A DNA stretch of 64,000 bases, from the NCBI RefSeq assembly GCF_022865125.1, contig NZ_CP094828.1, forward strand, positions 3,713,219 through 3,777,218, read 5' to 3'. The position numbers were made by a program, and so were the translations under genes. A model generated the notes under the pieces. The model was given only the letters and a program-made list of their open reading frames with translations, searched no databases and was not told where the DNA came from. Of the stretch, positions 24,420-34,409 are shown piece by piece; position 1 is the first letter of the stretch; each line of letters opens with the position of its first letter. This stretch comes from Acuticoccus sp. I52.16.1. GTDB lineage: Bacteria; Pseudomonadota; Alphaproteobacteria; Rhizobiales; Amorphaceae.

Positions 24420-25941
24420 GGTTGCTGCCTTCAGAAGAGGGAGTGGACGCCGGCGCGGCACGCTTTTTCAGGTCGCGGCGCAGCGCCAGCGCGAAGAAGA
24501 CCGCGACGAGTGCCGCCAGCGACAGCGTCACGGGATTGGTGAGGAACGGGGCGAACGACCCCTCCGAGCGGGTCAGCGCCTGACGCAGCGCCTCCTCGAA
24601 CGGGCGGGTGATGATGAACGTGATGAGGAGCGGAGCCACCGGCACGCCCGTCCGGTTGAAGACGAAGCCGAGGATGCCGGCGCCGAACATCACCCACACG
24701 TCGACGATGTTGTTGCGCGCGACGTACGCGCCGGCGATGCAGATCAGCGCCACGCACGGCATCAGGTAGATTTTCGGGATCCGCAGCGTCATCGCCAGCG
24801 GCCGCACCGCGATAAAGCCGAAGACGGCCATCAGGACGGTCGAGAAGAGGAGCGCCAGATAGATCGTGTAGACGATGCCGGGGTTCATCACGAAGATCAG
24901 CGGCCCCGGCGTCACCCCCTGCAGGACCAGCGCTCCGAGGAGGATCGCCGTCACCGCGTCGCCGGGGATGCCGAGCGCCAGGGTGGGGATGAACGTGGCG
25001 CCGACGACGGCGTTGTTGGCGCTTTCCGACGCCGCGACGCCGCGCACGTCGCCCTTGCCGAAGCGCGTGGCGTCGCGGGCGGCGCGCTTGGCGTCGCCGT
25101 AGGCGAGGAAGGAGGCGATCGTCGCGCCGATGCCCGGCAGGATGCCGATCGCCGAGCCGATGGCCGAAGCGCGCAGCATCGGGAAGGCGATGAGCTTCAT
25201 GTCCTTGCCGGTGATGCGGTTGGCCTCGCGGTCCTCGCCCGAGAGGCTGACCTTGCCGATCCGCTGCGAGAAGCCGCGCGTCGCCTCCTCGAGGATCTCG
25301 GCGAGCGCGAAGAGGCCGACGAGCAGCGGCACGTAGGTCAGTCCGTCCATCAGAGCCGTCTGTCCGAAGGTGAAGCGCGGCGTGCCGAGCATCGGGTCCG
25401 AGCCGACGGTCGCCAGAACCATGCCCACCGCGGCCGAGAGGAGCCCCTTGGCGAGCGAGGCGCCGGACAGGATGCCGATGACGAAGAAGGTGAAGAGGAG
25501 CAGCGAGGCGATCTCGACCGGGCCGAAGCCGAGCGCGAAGCCGGCCAGCTCCGGCGCCACCAGGATGAGGAGCACGACCGAGAACACCGCCCCGAACAGC
25601 GAGGCGATCAGCGAGATGCGCAGCGCCTTGGTGGCGAGGCCTTGCTGGGCCATCGGGAAGCCGTCGAAGATCGTCGCCGCGGAGGCGGGGGTGCCCGGCG
25701 CGTTGAGCAGGATCGCCGAGACCGAGCCGCCGAAGATCCCCGAGCCGTAAAGGCCGATGAGCAGGACGAGGGCCTGCGTCGTCGGCATGAAGATCGTCAG
25801 CGGTACCGCGAGCGCGACGGCGATGTTGACCGACAGTCCGGGGATGGCGCCGATGACGAGGCCGACCACGACCGACAGCACCAGCGTCAGCATCGTCGCC
25901 GGCTGGGCAATATCCATGAGCGCCTGGAGGAGGGGGTCCAT
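24412..25941 (-). CDS. TctA-family large membrane subunit of a TTT transporter
   Basis: 509 residues with about 10-12 hydrophobic segments. The signature segments are GAIPGLSVNIAVALAVPLT (near residue 32), LNAPGTPASAATIFDGFPM and, in the second half, GILPGIGATIASFLAYGDAKR and LGIPGDAVTAI. The doubled PG motifs are the hallmark of TctA proteins. The transporter imports a carboxylate delivered by the binding protein using the ion gradient. It is encoded in the order tctC, tctB, tctA and is followed directly by the dehydrogenase genes that probably act on the imported substrate. Confidence 0.93.
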   Translation of the reverse strand: MDPLLQALMDIAQPATMLTLVLSVVVGLVIGAIPGLSVNIAVALAVPLTIFMPTTQALVLLIGLYGSGIFGGSVSAILLNAPGTPASAATIFDGFPMAQQGLATKALRISLIASLFGAVFSVVLLILVAPELAGFALGFGPVEIASLLLFTFFVIGILSGASLAKGLLSAAVGMVLATVGSDPMLGTPRFTFGQTALMDGLTYVPLLVGLFALAEILEEATRGFSQRIGKVSLSGEDREANRITGKDMKLIAFPMLRASAIGSAIGILPGIGATIASFLAYGDAKRAARDATRFGKGDVRGVAASESANNAVVGATFIPTLALGIPGDAVTAILLGALVLQGVTPGPLIFVMNPGIVYTIYLALLFSTVLMAVFGFIAVRPLAMTLRIPKIYLMPCVALICIAGAYVARNNIVDVWVMFGAGILGFVFNRTGVPVAPLLITFIITRPFEEALRQALTRSEGSFAPFLTNPVTLSLAALVAVFFALALRRDLKKRAAPASTPSSEGSNHG

Positions 25942-25972
25942 CAGTGTCTCTCGAAGCGGATCGGGGGCGACG

Positions 25973-26428
25973 TCAGAAGAGGGCGACGCCGGGGAGCGGC
26001 ACTAGGAAGACCTTGCGCAGGATCTGGTCGATCACGACCGGCAGCAGCAGCGTCAGGATCAGCGCCACCCACCAGGTGGCACGGAACACCGCGAACACCG
26101 CGGCAAGGAAGAGGACCGCCGCCGGCAGGAAGCCGATGCGCGGCATCAGGGCGGCGGTGACCGCGACGATCGCGGCGAAGAGGATGCCGCCGGGGAGCCC
26201 TTCGCCGAACGCCGTCTGCGGTGCGGTGCGCCGGCTCAGGACGAGAACGGCGACGGCGAAGATCGCCATCATCGTGCCGGCGAAGGTCGGCAGGGCCGTG
26301 GGCCCCACCGTGTAGAAGTCGCCGGTTCCGAGCGCGGCCTGCGCCCGGCCGACCTCCGGAACGAGGACGCCGAGGTACCCGGCGGCCCCGAGGAGGAGGG
26401 CGGTGGCGAGGATGCGCTCGGCGGTCAT
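25973..26428 (-). CDS. TctB-family small membrane subunit of a TTT transporter
   Basis: 151 residues with four predicted transmembrane segments, the usual size and layout of TctB. Sequence conservation in this family is low, so the call leans on its place between the binding protein and TctA. Its ATG (26428) overlaps the end of the TctC gene by 4 bp, and 31 bp separate it from TctA. Confidence 0.88.
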   Translation of the reverse strand: MTAERILATALLLGAAGYLGVLVPEVGRAQAALGTGDFYTVGPTALPTFAGTMMAIFAVAVLVLSRRTAPQTAFGEGLPGGILFAAIVAVTAALMPRIGFLPAAVLFLAAVFAVFRATWWVALILTLLLPVVIDQILRKVFLVPLPGVALF

Positions 26429-27417
26429 TGCGTGGTGGTCTCGCCCGAGGTCTCACCCTTGCCGAGCGCGGCGGCGATGGAGTCCGACATGCCGGTCATC
26501 GCGGCCTCGAAGTCCGGGCCGGAGAGGTAGCCGGGGGTGATCTTGGCGCGGTCGGCGAGCGTGGCGAAGGTCTCCGAGTTCATCGCCTTCTCGAACCGCT
26601 CGCGCAGATACTCGGTCGCCTCGTCCGGGGTGCCGGCGGGGGCGACGAGGCCCTTCATGTTCTCGAGGTTCACGTCGTAGCCGAGGTCGGAGAGGGACGG
26701 CACGTCCGGGATCTGCTCGGCGCGATCGGAGGTGGTGGCCACCGCGTTGATCGTGCCGGCCGCCACCTGGGCCGCGGCGTCACCGGGGGTGATGATCGTC
26801 ATGTCGACGTGACCGCCCAGGAGCGCCGCGAGTGCCGGCGAGCCGCCCTGATAGGGGATGTGCTTCAGGTCGATGTCGGCCTTGTCGGCGAACACCAGGA
26901 AGGCCGAGTGCAGGACGCCGCCGGGACCGGAGGAGCCGTAGGCGAGCTGGCCGGGGTTCTCCTTGGCGCGCTCGACGATCGCCTCGATCGAGTCGAGCCC
27001 GGAGCCCTTCTTGGTGACGATCACCATGTGCTCGCGGTTGACGCGCAGCACGCCCTTGAACTGGTCGAGCGAGTAGTTGGTCTCGCGGTGGTTCGGCACT
27101 GACGTCGACTCCGAGCCGCCGGCGACCAGCAGCGTATGGCCGTCGGGCTCGGCGTTGGCGACGATTTCGGCCGCCAGGGTTCCCGAGGCGCCGGGACGGT
27201 TCACCACCACCAGCGGCACGGGGAAGAACTCCTGCGCGGCGGAGGCGATGAGGCGGGCCGTCTGGTCCGTGCCGCCGCCCGGCGCGAAGCCGACGACGAT
27301 CTGGATCGGCTTGGACGGCTCCCAGCCGCTGTCCTGCGCGTTGGCCGGAACCGCGGCGGCGGCGAGGCCGAACGCCAGAGCGCCGACGACGGCGCGCTTC
27401 GTCATCACGAATGTCAT
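26425..27417 (-). CDS. TctC-family periplasmic substrate-binding protein
   Basis: 330 residues with GGAGG 7 bases before the ATG and a signal peptide ending PANA. The Bug/TctC family core is clear: KPIQIVVGFAPGGGTDQTAR, VVVNRPGASGTLAAEIV and AYGSSGPGGVLHSA. It binds a small carboxylate in the periplasm and hands it to TctAB. It follows the RraA-like gene after 119 bp that contain two GC-rich hairpins. The RraA-like enzyme and three hydroxy-acid dehydrogenases in the same operon suggest the ligand is a hydroxylated di- or tricarboxylate. Confidence 0.92.
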   Translation of the reverse strand: MTFVMTKRAVVGALAFGLAAAAVPANAQDSGWEPSKPIQIVVGFAPGGGTDQTARLIASAAQEFFPVPLVVVNRPGASGTLAAEIVANAEPDGHTLLVAGGSESTSVPNHRETNYSLDQFKGVLRVNREHMVIVTKKGSGLDSIEAIVERAKENPGQLAYGSSGPGGVLHSAFLVFADKADIDLKHIPYQGGSPALAALLGGHVDMTIITPGDAAAQVAAGTINAVATTSDRAEQIPDVPSLSDLGYDVNLENMKGLVAPAGTPDEATEYLRERFEKAMNSETFATLADRAKITPGYLSGPDFEAAMTGMSDSIAAALGKGETSGETTTQ

Positions 27418-27536
27418 GGTTGATCCTCCCAGTGATTGATATGTCCGCCGCCCCCTCGTCGGGGGGTCTTGTGGGCGGGAGTGTTGGGGGGCCTCTGGTG
27501 CCCCCGGTCGTGCGCCGGCGTGCGGCCGGCCGTGCG
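27418..27536. promoter_or_regulatory. Intergenic hairpins between RraA-like gene and TctC
   Basis: 119 bp with two short GC stems: CCCCC/GGGGG at 27451-27465 and GGGGGC/GCCCCC at 27487-27505. They lie in the transcript leader of the abundant binding-protein gene and may set mRNA stability or processing. No T-tract follows. Confidence 0.35.
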
Positions 27537-28223
27537 TCAGACGCCTTCGCAGCCGCGGCTGCGCAGCAGCTCGTCCACCCAGGCCCGGTCCCAGCCCTCG
27601 CCGGCGATCGCGGCCTGGATCTTCGCCTCCTTCTCCACCTGCGCCCGAGACAGGGCGAGCGTCTCCTCGGCCGCCGCGCGCGGGATCGAGACGACCCCGT
27701 CCTGGTCGCCGACGATGATATCGCCCGGCTCGATGACCATGCCGTCGAGCGCGATCGGCACGCCGATCTCGCCGGGGCCGTCCTTGTAGGGACCGCGGTG
27801 GCTGACGCCGGCGCCGAAGATGGGGAAGGTGTCCTCGCAGATGACGTCCATGTCGCGCACCGCACCGTCGACCACGAAGCCGACCGCGCCGCGGCGCCGC
27901 GCGTGAGAGACGATCAGCTCTCCGATCAACGCGTTGGTGAGGTCGCCGCCGGCCTCCACGACGATGACGTCGCCGGGCTGCACCATATCGGCGGCCTTGT
28001 GGATCATCAGATTGTCGCCGGGGCGGGTCTTCACGGTCAGCGCGGTGCCGGCGAGGCGACCCTTGCCGTCCTTGAAGGTGTGCATCGGGCGCACCGTGGG
28101 TCCGGCGGCGACCATGCGGCCGAGATTGTCGCTGATGATCGCGGTCGGGATCGCGCCCAGACCGTCCACGAACGCCTTGTCGCTGCGGGTGAAGTCGCTC
28201 ACCACGCGAAAACCAAGTGCCAC
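27537..28223 (-). CDS. RraA-like/4-hydroxy-4-methyl-2-oxoglutarate aldolase-family protein
   Basis: 228 residues from the GTG at 28223, which has GGGAGG 6 bases upstream. Upstream in-frame Met codons lie beyond an unrelated Ser/Arg-rich stretch and were rejected. It shows the family motifs RGAVGFVVDGAVRDMDVI (metal and substrate residues Arg and Asp) and GDQDGVVSIPR. The family holds RraA (RNase E inhibitor) and metal-dependent retro-aldolases for 4-hydroxy-4-methyl- or 4-carboxy-4-hydroxy-2-oxoadipate. In a transporter/dehydrogenase operon an aldolase or decarboxylase role is more likely than RNase E control. It is the first gene of the operon, facing the LysR gene. Confidence 0.82.
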   Translation of the reverse strand: MALGFRVVSDFTRSDKAFVDGLGAIPTAIISDNLGRMVAAGPTVRPMHTFKDGKGRLAGTALTVKTRPGDNLMIHKAADMVQPGDVIVVEAGGDLTNALIGELIVSHARRRGAVGFVVDGAVRDMDVICEDTFPIFGAGVSHRGPYKDGPGEIGVPIALDGMVIEPGDIIVGDQDGVVSIPRAAAEETLALSRAQVEKEAKIQAAIAGEGWDRAWVDELLRSRGCEGV

Positions 28224-28326
28224 CGAGGGCCTCCCTTCGTCTCTTTTCTCGTCATGTTGGTCGACGGCAACGATGCTGTCCAATAGGAGTTTTGCGCCCA
28301 ATCGATAACGACAAGGCATCGGCGCC
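28224..28326. promoter_or_regulatory. Divergent promoter between RraA-like operon and LysR gene
   Basis: 103 bp. It contains GTTG-N8-CAAC at 28256-28271, which includes the T-N11-A spacing of LysR operators. That makes it a candidate site for the divergent regulator. Promoter boxes were not assigned. Confidence 0.4.
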
Positions 28327-29226
28327 ATGATCGACACCCGTCTCCTGCGTTCCTTTACCGTCCTCGCCGAGGAGCTGCATTTCGGCGCGGCGGCGCGGCG
28401 CCTGCACATCGCCCAGCCGGCGCTGACGCGGCAGATCCAGCAGCTCGAGGCGCGGCTCGACGTGACGCTGCTGGAGCGCACCGCGCGGCGGGTCAGCCTG
28501 ACGGCGGCCGGGCGGGCCTTTCTCACCCGTGCCCGCGGCGTCCTCAATGAGCTGGAGGAGGCGGCCGCGGAGGCGCGCCGGGTGGCCGAGGGGCAGGAGG
28601 GCGCGATTCGCGTCGGCTTCATCCACTCGTCCACCTACGGCATCACGCCGCGCATCATCCGCCACTTTCGCGAGCGTTACCCGTCGGTCTCGCTGGACCT
28701 GCACGAGATGCCGATCGACGCGCAGATCCCCGCCCTCCTCAACGGGACGATCGACGTCGGCATCCTGCGTCCGCCCCTCTCGGACGCGCGGCTGGCGACG
28801 CGGATCCTGGCGCACGAGCGGTTCGTCATCGCGCTGCCGCGCGGCCATGCCCTGTCGGGCGAGGGGACCGTGTCGCTGCGGTCGCTGGCCGGGGAGCGGT
28901 TCATTCTCTTCACGCAGGAACGCAGCCCGCTGTTCTACGAGCGGATCAAGGCGATGTGCCATGCGGCCGGGTTCAGCCCGCACGTCCAGCAGCACGCGAC
29001 CCAGATCCACACCATGGTCGGCCTCGTCGCCGCCGGGATCGGCATCGCGATCCTGCCGGAGGTCGCGCGCAACCTGCACCTGCCCGGCGTATCCTTCTGC
29101 GCCATCGAGGAGAACCCGCCGACGGTGGAGGTCGCGCTCGGATGGCGCACGGGCGACGCCAACCCGGCGCTCGCCGCCTTCCTTGGGGTGACGCACGCGC
29201 CCCTCGTCGCCACCGACGAGGCATGA
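28327..29226 (+). CDS. LysR-family transcriptional regulator
   Basis: 299 residues, normal length for the family. The N-terminal winged helix-turn-helix (residues 1-60) contains LHFGAAARRLHIAQPALTRQ. The effector domain follows from about 90, with IRVGFIHSSTYGITPRII and a second half at about 165-260. It is divergently transcribed from the RraA-TctCBA-dehydrogenase operon with 103 bp between starts, the usual arrangement for an inducer-responsive activator of that operon. The inducer is probably the transported hydroxy acid or an intermediate. Confidence 0.92.
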   Translation: MIDTRLLRSFTVLAEELHFGAAARRLHIAQPALTRQIQQLEARLDVTLLERTARRVSLTAAGRAFLTRARGVLNELEEAAAEARRVAEGQEGAIRVGFIHSSTYGITPRIIRHFRERYPSVSLDLHEMPIDAQIPALLNGTIDVGILRPPLSDARLATRILAHERFVIALPRGHALSGEGTVSLRSLAGERFILFTQERSPLFYERIKAMCHAAGFSPHVQQHATQIHTMVGLVAAGIGIAILPEVARNLHLPGVSFCAIEENPPTVEVALGWRTGDANPALAAFLGVTHAPLVATDEA

Positions 29227-29290
29227 CGGCGCGCGCGCGGCGGCGGCCGGCGCGGGGGTCGATCGGTGGAGTGGCCAAGGCGTGGCAATG

Positions 29291-29298
29291 TTGTATGA
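29291..29298 (+). promoter_or_regulatory. TTGTATGA half-site, GntR operator candidate
   Basis: The same 8-mer occurs in inverse orientation at 30116-30123, upstream of the second transporter operon. Both lie in A/T-rich gaps flanking the GntR gene, which suggests autoregulation and operon control by that protein. Confidence 0.4.
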
Positions 29299-29364
29299 TT
29301 AATTTTGCGGGCGGTCGCACAACGCGGCGCGCATGAGGATGAGGAGCCGGACCCCGTTTTGGCA

Positions 29365-30090
29365 ATGAGCGAGGATGCGAAGGTGCCGCGCTACCTGGCG
29401 CGCGAGATCGAGGACGACCTTCGTGCCGCGATCACGTCCGGTCAGTACCGCACGGGCGACAAGCTGCCCACCGAGAACGCGCTGGGGCAGAAATACGGTG
29501 TCAGCCGCACGGTGGTGCGCGAGGCGATCGCAGGCCTGCGGGCGGCCGGCACCGTGGTCTCGCGCCGTGGGAGCGGGGTGTTCGTCGCCGAGGAGCGCCT
29601 GCCGGTGCTGCCGCCCCCGGCGGAGGACTGGCCGCGCAAGGTGCCGGACGTGATCGACGCGCTGGAGCTGCGTGCGGCGGTGGAGGTGGAGGCGGCGCGC
29701 CTTGCCGCCAGCCGCGCGTCGATCGGGCAGATCGAGGAGATCTACGCCGCCGAGCGCATCTTCGCGCGCAAGATCGCCGACGGCGCGGACGCTGCGGCCG
29801 ACGACTTCGCGTTTCACCGGGCGATCGCGCGGGCGACCAACAACGCCGCGTTCGACCGCTTCCTCGCCGAGCTGGGGCCGCGAACGATCCCGCGCCGGGA
29901 GTTGGGCATCGCCCACGGCACCAAGGAATATGCCGCCTACATGGCGCGCCTGGAGGCCGAACACCGCGCCATCGTCGCCGCGATCGAGGGGCGCGACGCG
30001 CAGGCGGCGGCGGCGGCGATGGCGGCCCACCTCCTCGGCTCGTTGAAGCGATACCGCGATCTGTCGCGGCTGGCGGGTGAGCGGGCGTAA
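29365..30090 (+). CDS. GntR-family regulator, FCD (FadR-type) subfamily
   Basis: 241 residues from the ATG at 29365 (an upstream TTG at 29305 was rejected). The N-terminal winged helix contains TGDKLPTENALGQKYGVSRTVVREAI. The C-terminal all-helical FCD ligand domain (about 95-230) has the conserved DDFAFHRAIARATNN and EHRAIVAAIEGRDAQAA, which carry the metal/ligand His and Asp positions. Such regulators are usually repressors relieved by a sugar acid or carboxylate. It precedes the second TTT operon with KdgD by 204 bp, so it probably controls that operon. Matching TTGTATGA sites lie before its own gene and before the operon. Confidence 0.9.
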   Translation: MSEDAKVPRYLAREIEDDLRAAITSGQYRTGDKLPTENALGQKYGVSRTVVREAIAGLRAAGTVVSRRGSGVFVAEERLPVLPPPAEDWPRKVPDVIDALELRAAVEVEAARLAASRASIGQIEEIYAAERIFARKIADGADAAADDFAFHRAIARATNNAAFDRFLAELGPRTIPRRELGIAHGTKEYAAYMARLEAEHRAIVAAIEGRDAQAAAAAMAAHLLGSLKRYRDLSRLAGERA

Positions 30091-30096
30091 TTAATC

Positions 30097-30131
30097 GTAT
30101 AACTCGTTGACCTAGTCATACAAATGTATAA
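30097..30131. promoter_or_regulatory. Operator-like repeats upstream of the second TTT operon
   Basis: ATACA-AA-TGTAT (30118-30129) is a perfect inverted repeat. GTATAA occurs at 30097-30102 and 30126-30131, 29 bp apart. TCATACAA (30116-30123) is the inverse of the site before the GntR gene. Together they form a candidate operator/promoter for the transporter operon. Confidence 0.5.
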
Positions 30132-30293
30132 GCGTACGCGCCACGGCAGGGCGCAACGCCCGGCTCGATGTCGCGTCGCGGACAGGCTCAGATCCGGTCC
30201 CGGTCGCCGCGGCATCCTGTGACAACGAGAGCGCCCCGAGGGGGCGCCGGCGGTGCGGGCCGGGGCTCCGACCGTCGAACCTGGAGGAACCCT

Positions 30294-31265
30294 ATGCCCG
30301 CCCATTGGAAGCGACTTCTGCTCTGTGCCGCGTTCGCCACCGTCAGCACCGCCGCGCTGGCCGACTATCCGGAGAAGGACCTGCGCATCATCGTGCCGTG
30401 GGGTGCCGGCGGCGGCACGGACGGGATCGTGCGCAAGATCGCCTCGATCGCCGAGGACGCCTACGGCCAGTCCATCTACGTGGAGAACATCGAAGGCGGC
30501 GTCAGCGCGACGGGCGTGTCGCAGCTGATGAACGCGCGGCCGGACGGGTACACCATCGGCGCGCTGACCTACGACAGCATCGTCACCGTCCCCTGGCAGG
30601 GCTTCCTGCCGGACTACGACCTCGGCAAGCTGGACTACATCGCCCGCATCACCGCCGAGCCGGACGCGCTGATCGTCTCCACCTCGTCGGGCTACGACAC
30701 GTTGGAGGACGTGCTGGCGGCGGCCAAGGACGCGCCCGGCAAGGTGCGCATCGGCATGCAGAACGTCGGCTCGCGCGTCCATCTCGCCGCGCTGCAGCTG
30801 CAGAACGAGACGGGCGCCGAGTTCAAGCTGATCGCCTATCCGGGCGGCGCGGCGGCGCAGAAGGAGGCGATGCTCAACGGCGAGGTCGACATCGTCGCCA
30901 CCAGCCTGGGCGACTTCGCGTCCGTGATCGAGGACGGCGCCGGCAAGGGCGTGGTCGAGTTTACCGACACCGCCAACCCGACCTACGAAGTCCCGACCGC
31001 GGCCGACCTCGGTCTCGCGCTGCGCATGGGGAGCTTCATCGTCCTGGCCGCCCCCGACGGGACCCCGCCCGAGGCGCTGGAGAAGATCGAGGCCGCCTTC
31101 CAGACCGCCTACGAGAGCGAGGAGTTCCAGTCCTGGCTCGCCAAGGTCGGCGTGACGCCGGCGTGGCTGCCGATGGCCGAGGTACCGGCTTGGGCCGAGG
31201 AGACGACCGCCAGCGTGTCGGCCCAGCTCGACAAGCTCGTCGAAGACGGCGTCATCTCCAAGTAG
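30294..31265 (+). CDS. TctC-family periplasmic binding protein of the second TTT operon
   Basis: 323 residues with GGAGG upstream of the ATG and a signal peptide ending AALA. Family motifs are KDLRIIVPWGAGGGTDGIVRK, NIEGGVSATGVSQLM, and IGMQNVGSRVHLAA in place of the usual YGSSGxGS loop. It is clearly paralogous to, but divergent from, the protein at 26425-27417, so the ligand should differ. With KdgD at the end of the operon, a hexarate or its dehydration product (glucarate, galactarate, 5-dehydro-4-deoxyglucarate) is the best guess. Confidence 0.9.
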   Translation: MPAHWKRLLLCAAFATVSTAALADYPEKDLRIIVPWGAGGGTDGIVRKIASIAEDAYGQSIYVENIEGGVSATGVSQLMNARPDGYTIGALTYDSIVTVPWQGFLPDYDLGKLDYIARITAEPDALIVSTSSGYDTLEDVLAAAKDAPGKVRIGMQNVGSRVHLAALQLQNETGAEFKLIAYPGGAAAQKEAMLNGEVDIVATSLGDFASVIEDGAGKGVVEFTDTANPTYEVPTAADLGLALRMGSFIVLAAPDGTPPEALEKIEAAFQTAYESEEFQSWLAKVGVTPAWLPMAEVPAWAEETTASVSAQLDKLVEDGVISK

Positions 31266-31284
31266 ATCGCTCAAGCCGCGCGAG

Positions 31285-31318
31285 CGGGCGGCCGCGGCCT
31301 TCGGGGCGCGGCCGCCCG
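31285..31318 (+). other. Strong intercistronic stem-loop with TTCG loop
   Basis: The 12-bp perfect stem CGGGCGGCCGCG/CGCGGCCGCCCG (31285-31296 with 31307-31318) encloses CC-TTCG-GG, so the RNA would cap with a UUCG tetraloop. It sits between the binding-protein and membrane-subunit genes, has no T-tract, and probably protects the upstream mRNA or lowers read-through. Confidence 0.7.
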
Positions 31319-31335
31319 GTGCGTGGGGGTAACGT

Positions 31336-31832
31336 ATGCCAAGACAAAAGGCCCTTGTGAGCCGCCTGGCCCTGCCGGCCGCGCTGGCGGTGATGGCGGG
31401 CGTCTACGCGGCCGGCATCCCGAGCGTGCGCACGCTGTTCGGCAAGGGGTTCGTCGACACGCGCTTCCTGCCCAAGATCCTGGTCGCGATCGCCGCGGGC
31501 GCGCTGCTGGCGATCATCGTCCGCGAGGTGCGCACCTGGCTCGCCGAGCGGGCGGTCCCCGCCGATGACGCACCGGCCGAGCCCGGCGGGTTCGAAGCGG
31601 TCAAGCCGTTCGTGCTGTTCGCGGCGATCCTGGCCTATATCGCGGCGTTCAAGCCGGTGGGCTTCCTGATCTCGAACATGGCGCTCGGACTGCTGATCCT
31701 CTGGCTGTTCGAGTTCGGCGTCGGCCGGCCGGTGGTGCGCGTGGCGGCGGCCGCGGCGGTGACGGCGGTGGCCTATCTCCTCTTCGCGGTCGCCTTCGGA
31801 ACGCGGCTCGCCCTGCTGCCGGGGGGCTACTG

Positions 31833-31833
<1 letters not shown>
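31336..31833 (+). CDS. TctB-family small membrane subunit of the second TTT transporter
   Basis: 165 residues with four hydrophobic segments and a GGGGG-type ribosome site before the ATG. The size, topology and position between TctC and TctA identify it. The stop overlaps the TctA start (TGATG). Confidence 0.87.
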
Positions 31834-34290
<2,457 letters not shown>

Positions 34291-34302
34291 GCGACGGGGC
34301 GG

Positions 34303-34334
34303 CTCCGGCCGCTTCATTTCGCTCCCGGCCGGAG
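34303..34334 (+). terminator. Stem-loop after kdgD
   Basis: CTCCGGCC (34303-34310) pairs perfectly with GGCCGGAG (34327-34334) around a 16-base loop, 13 bp after the kdgD stop. There is no T-tract. It is a possible operon end before the unrelated histidine kinase. Confidence 0.4.
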
Positions 34335-34409
34335 TGTGACCTTCGACATGGCGCTGTTTGGATGCCATGGTGAAAGACACATGCCACCTGCCGAGCCTCG
34401 ACTTACTGA

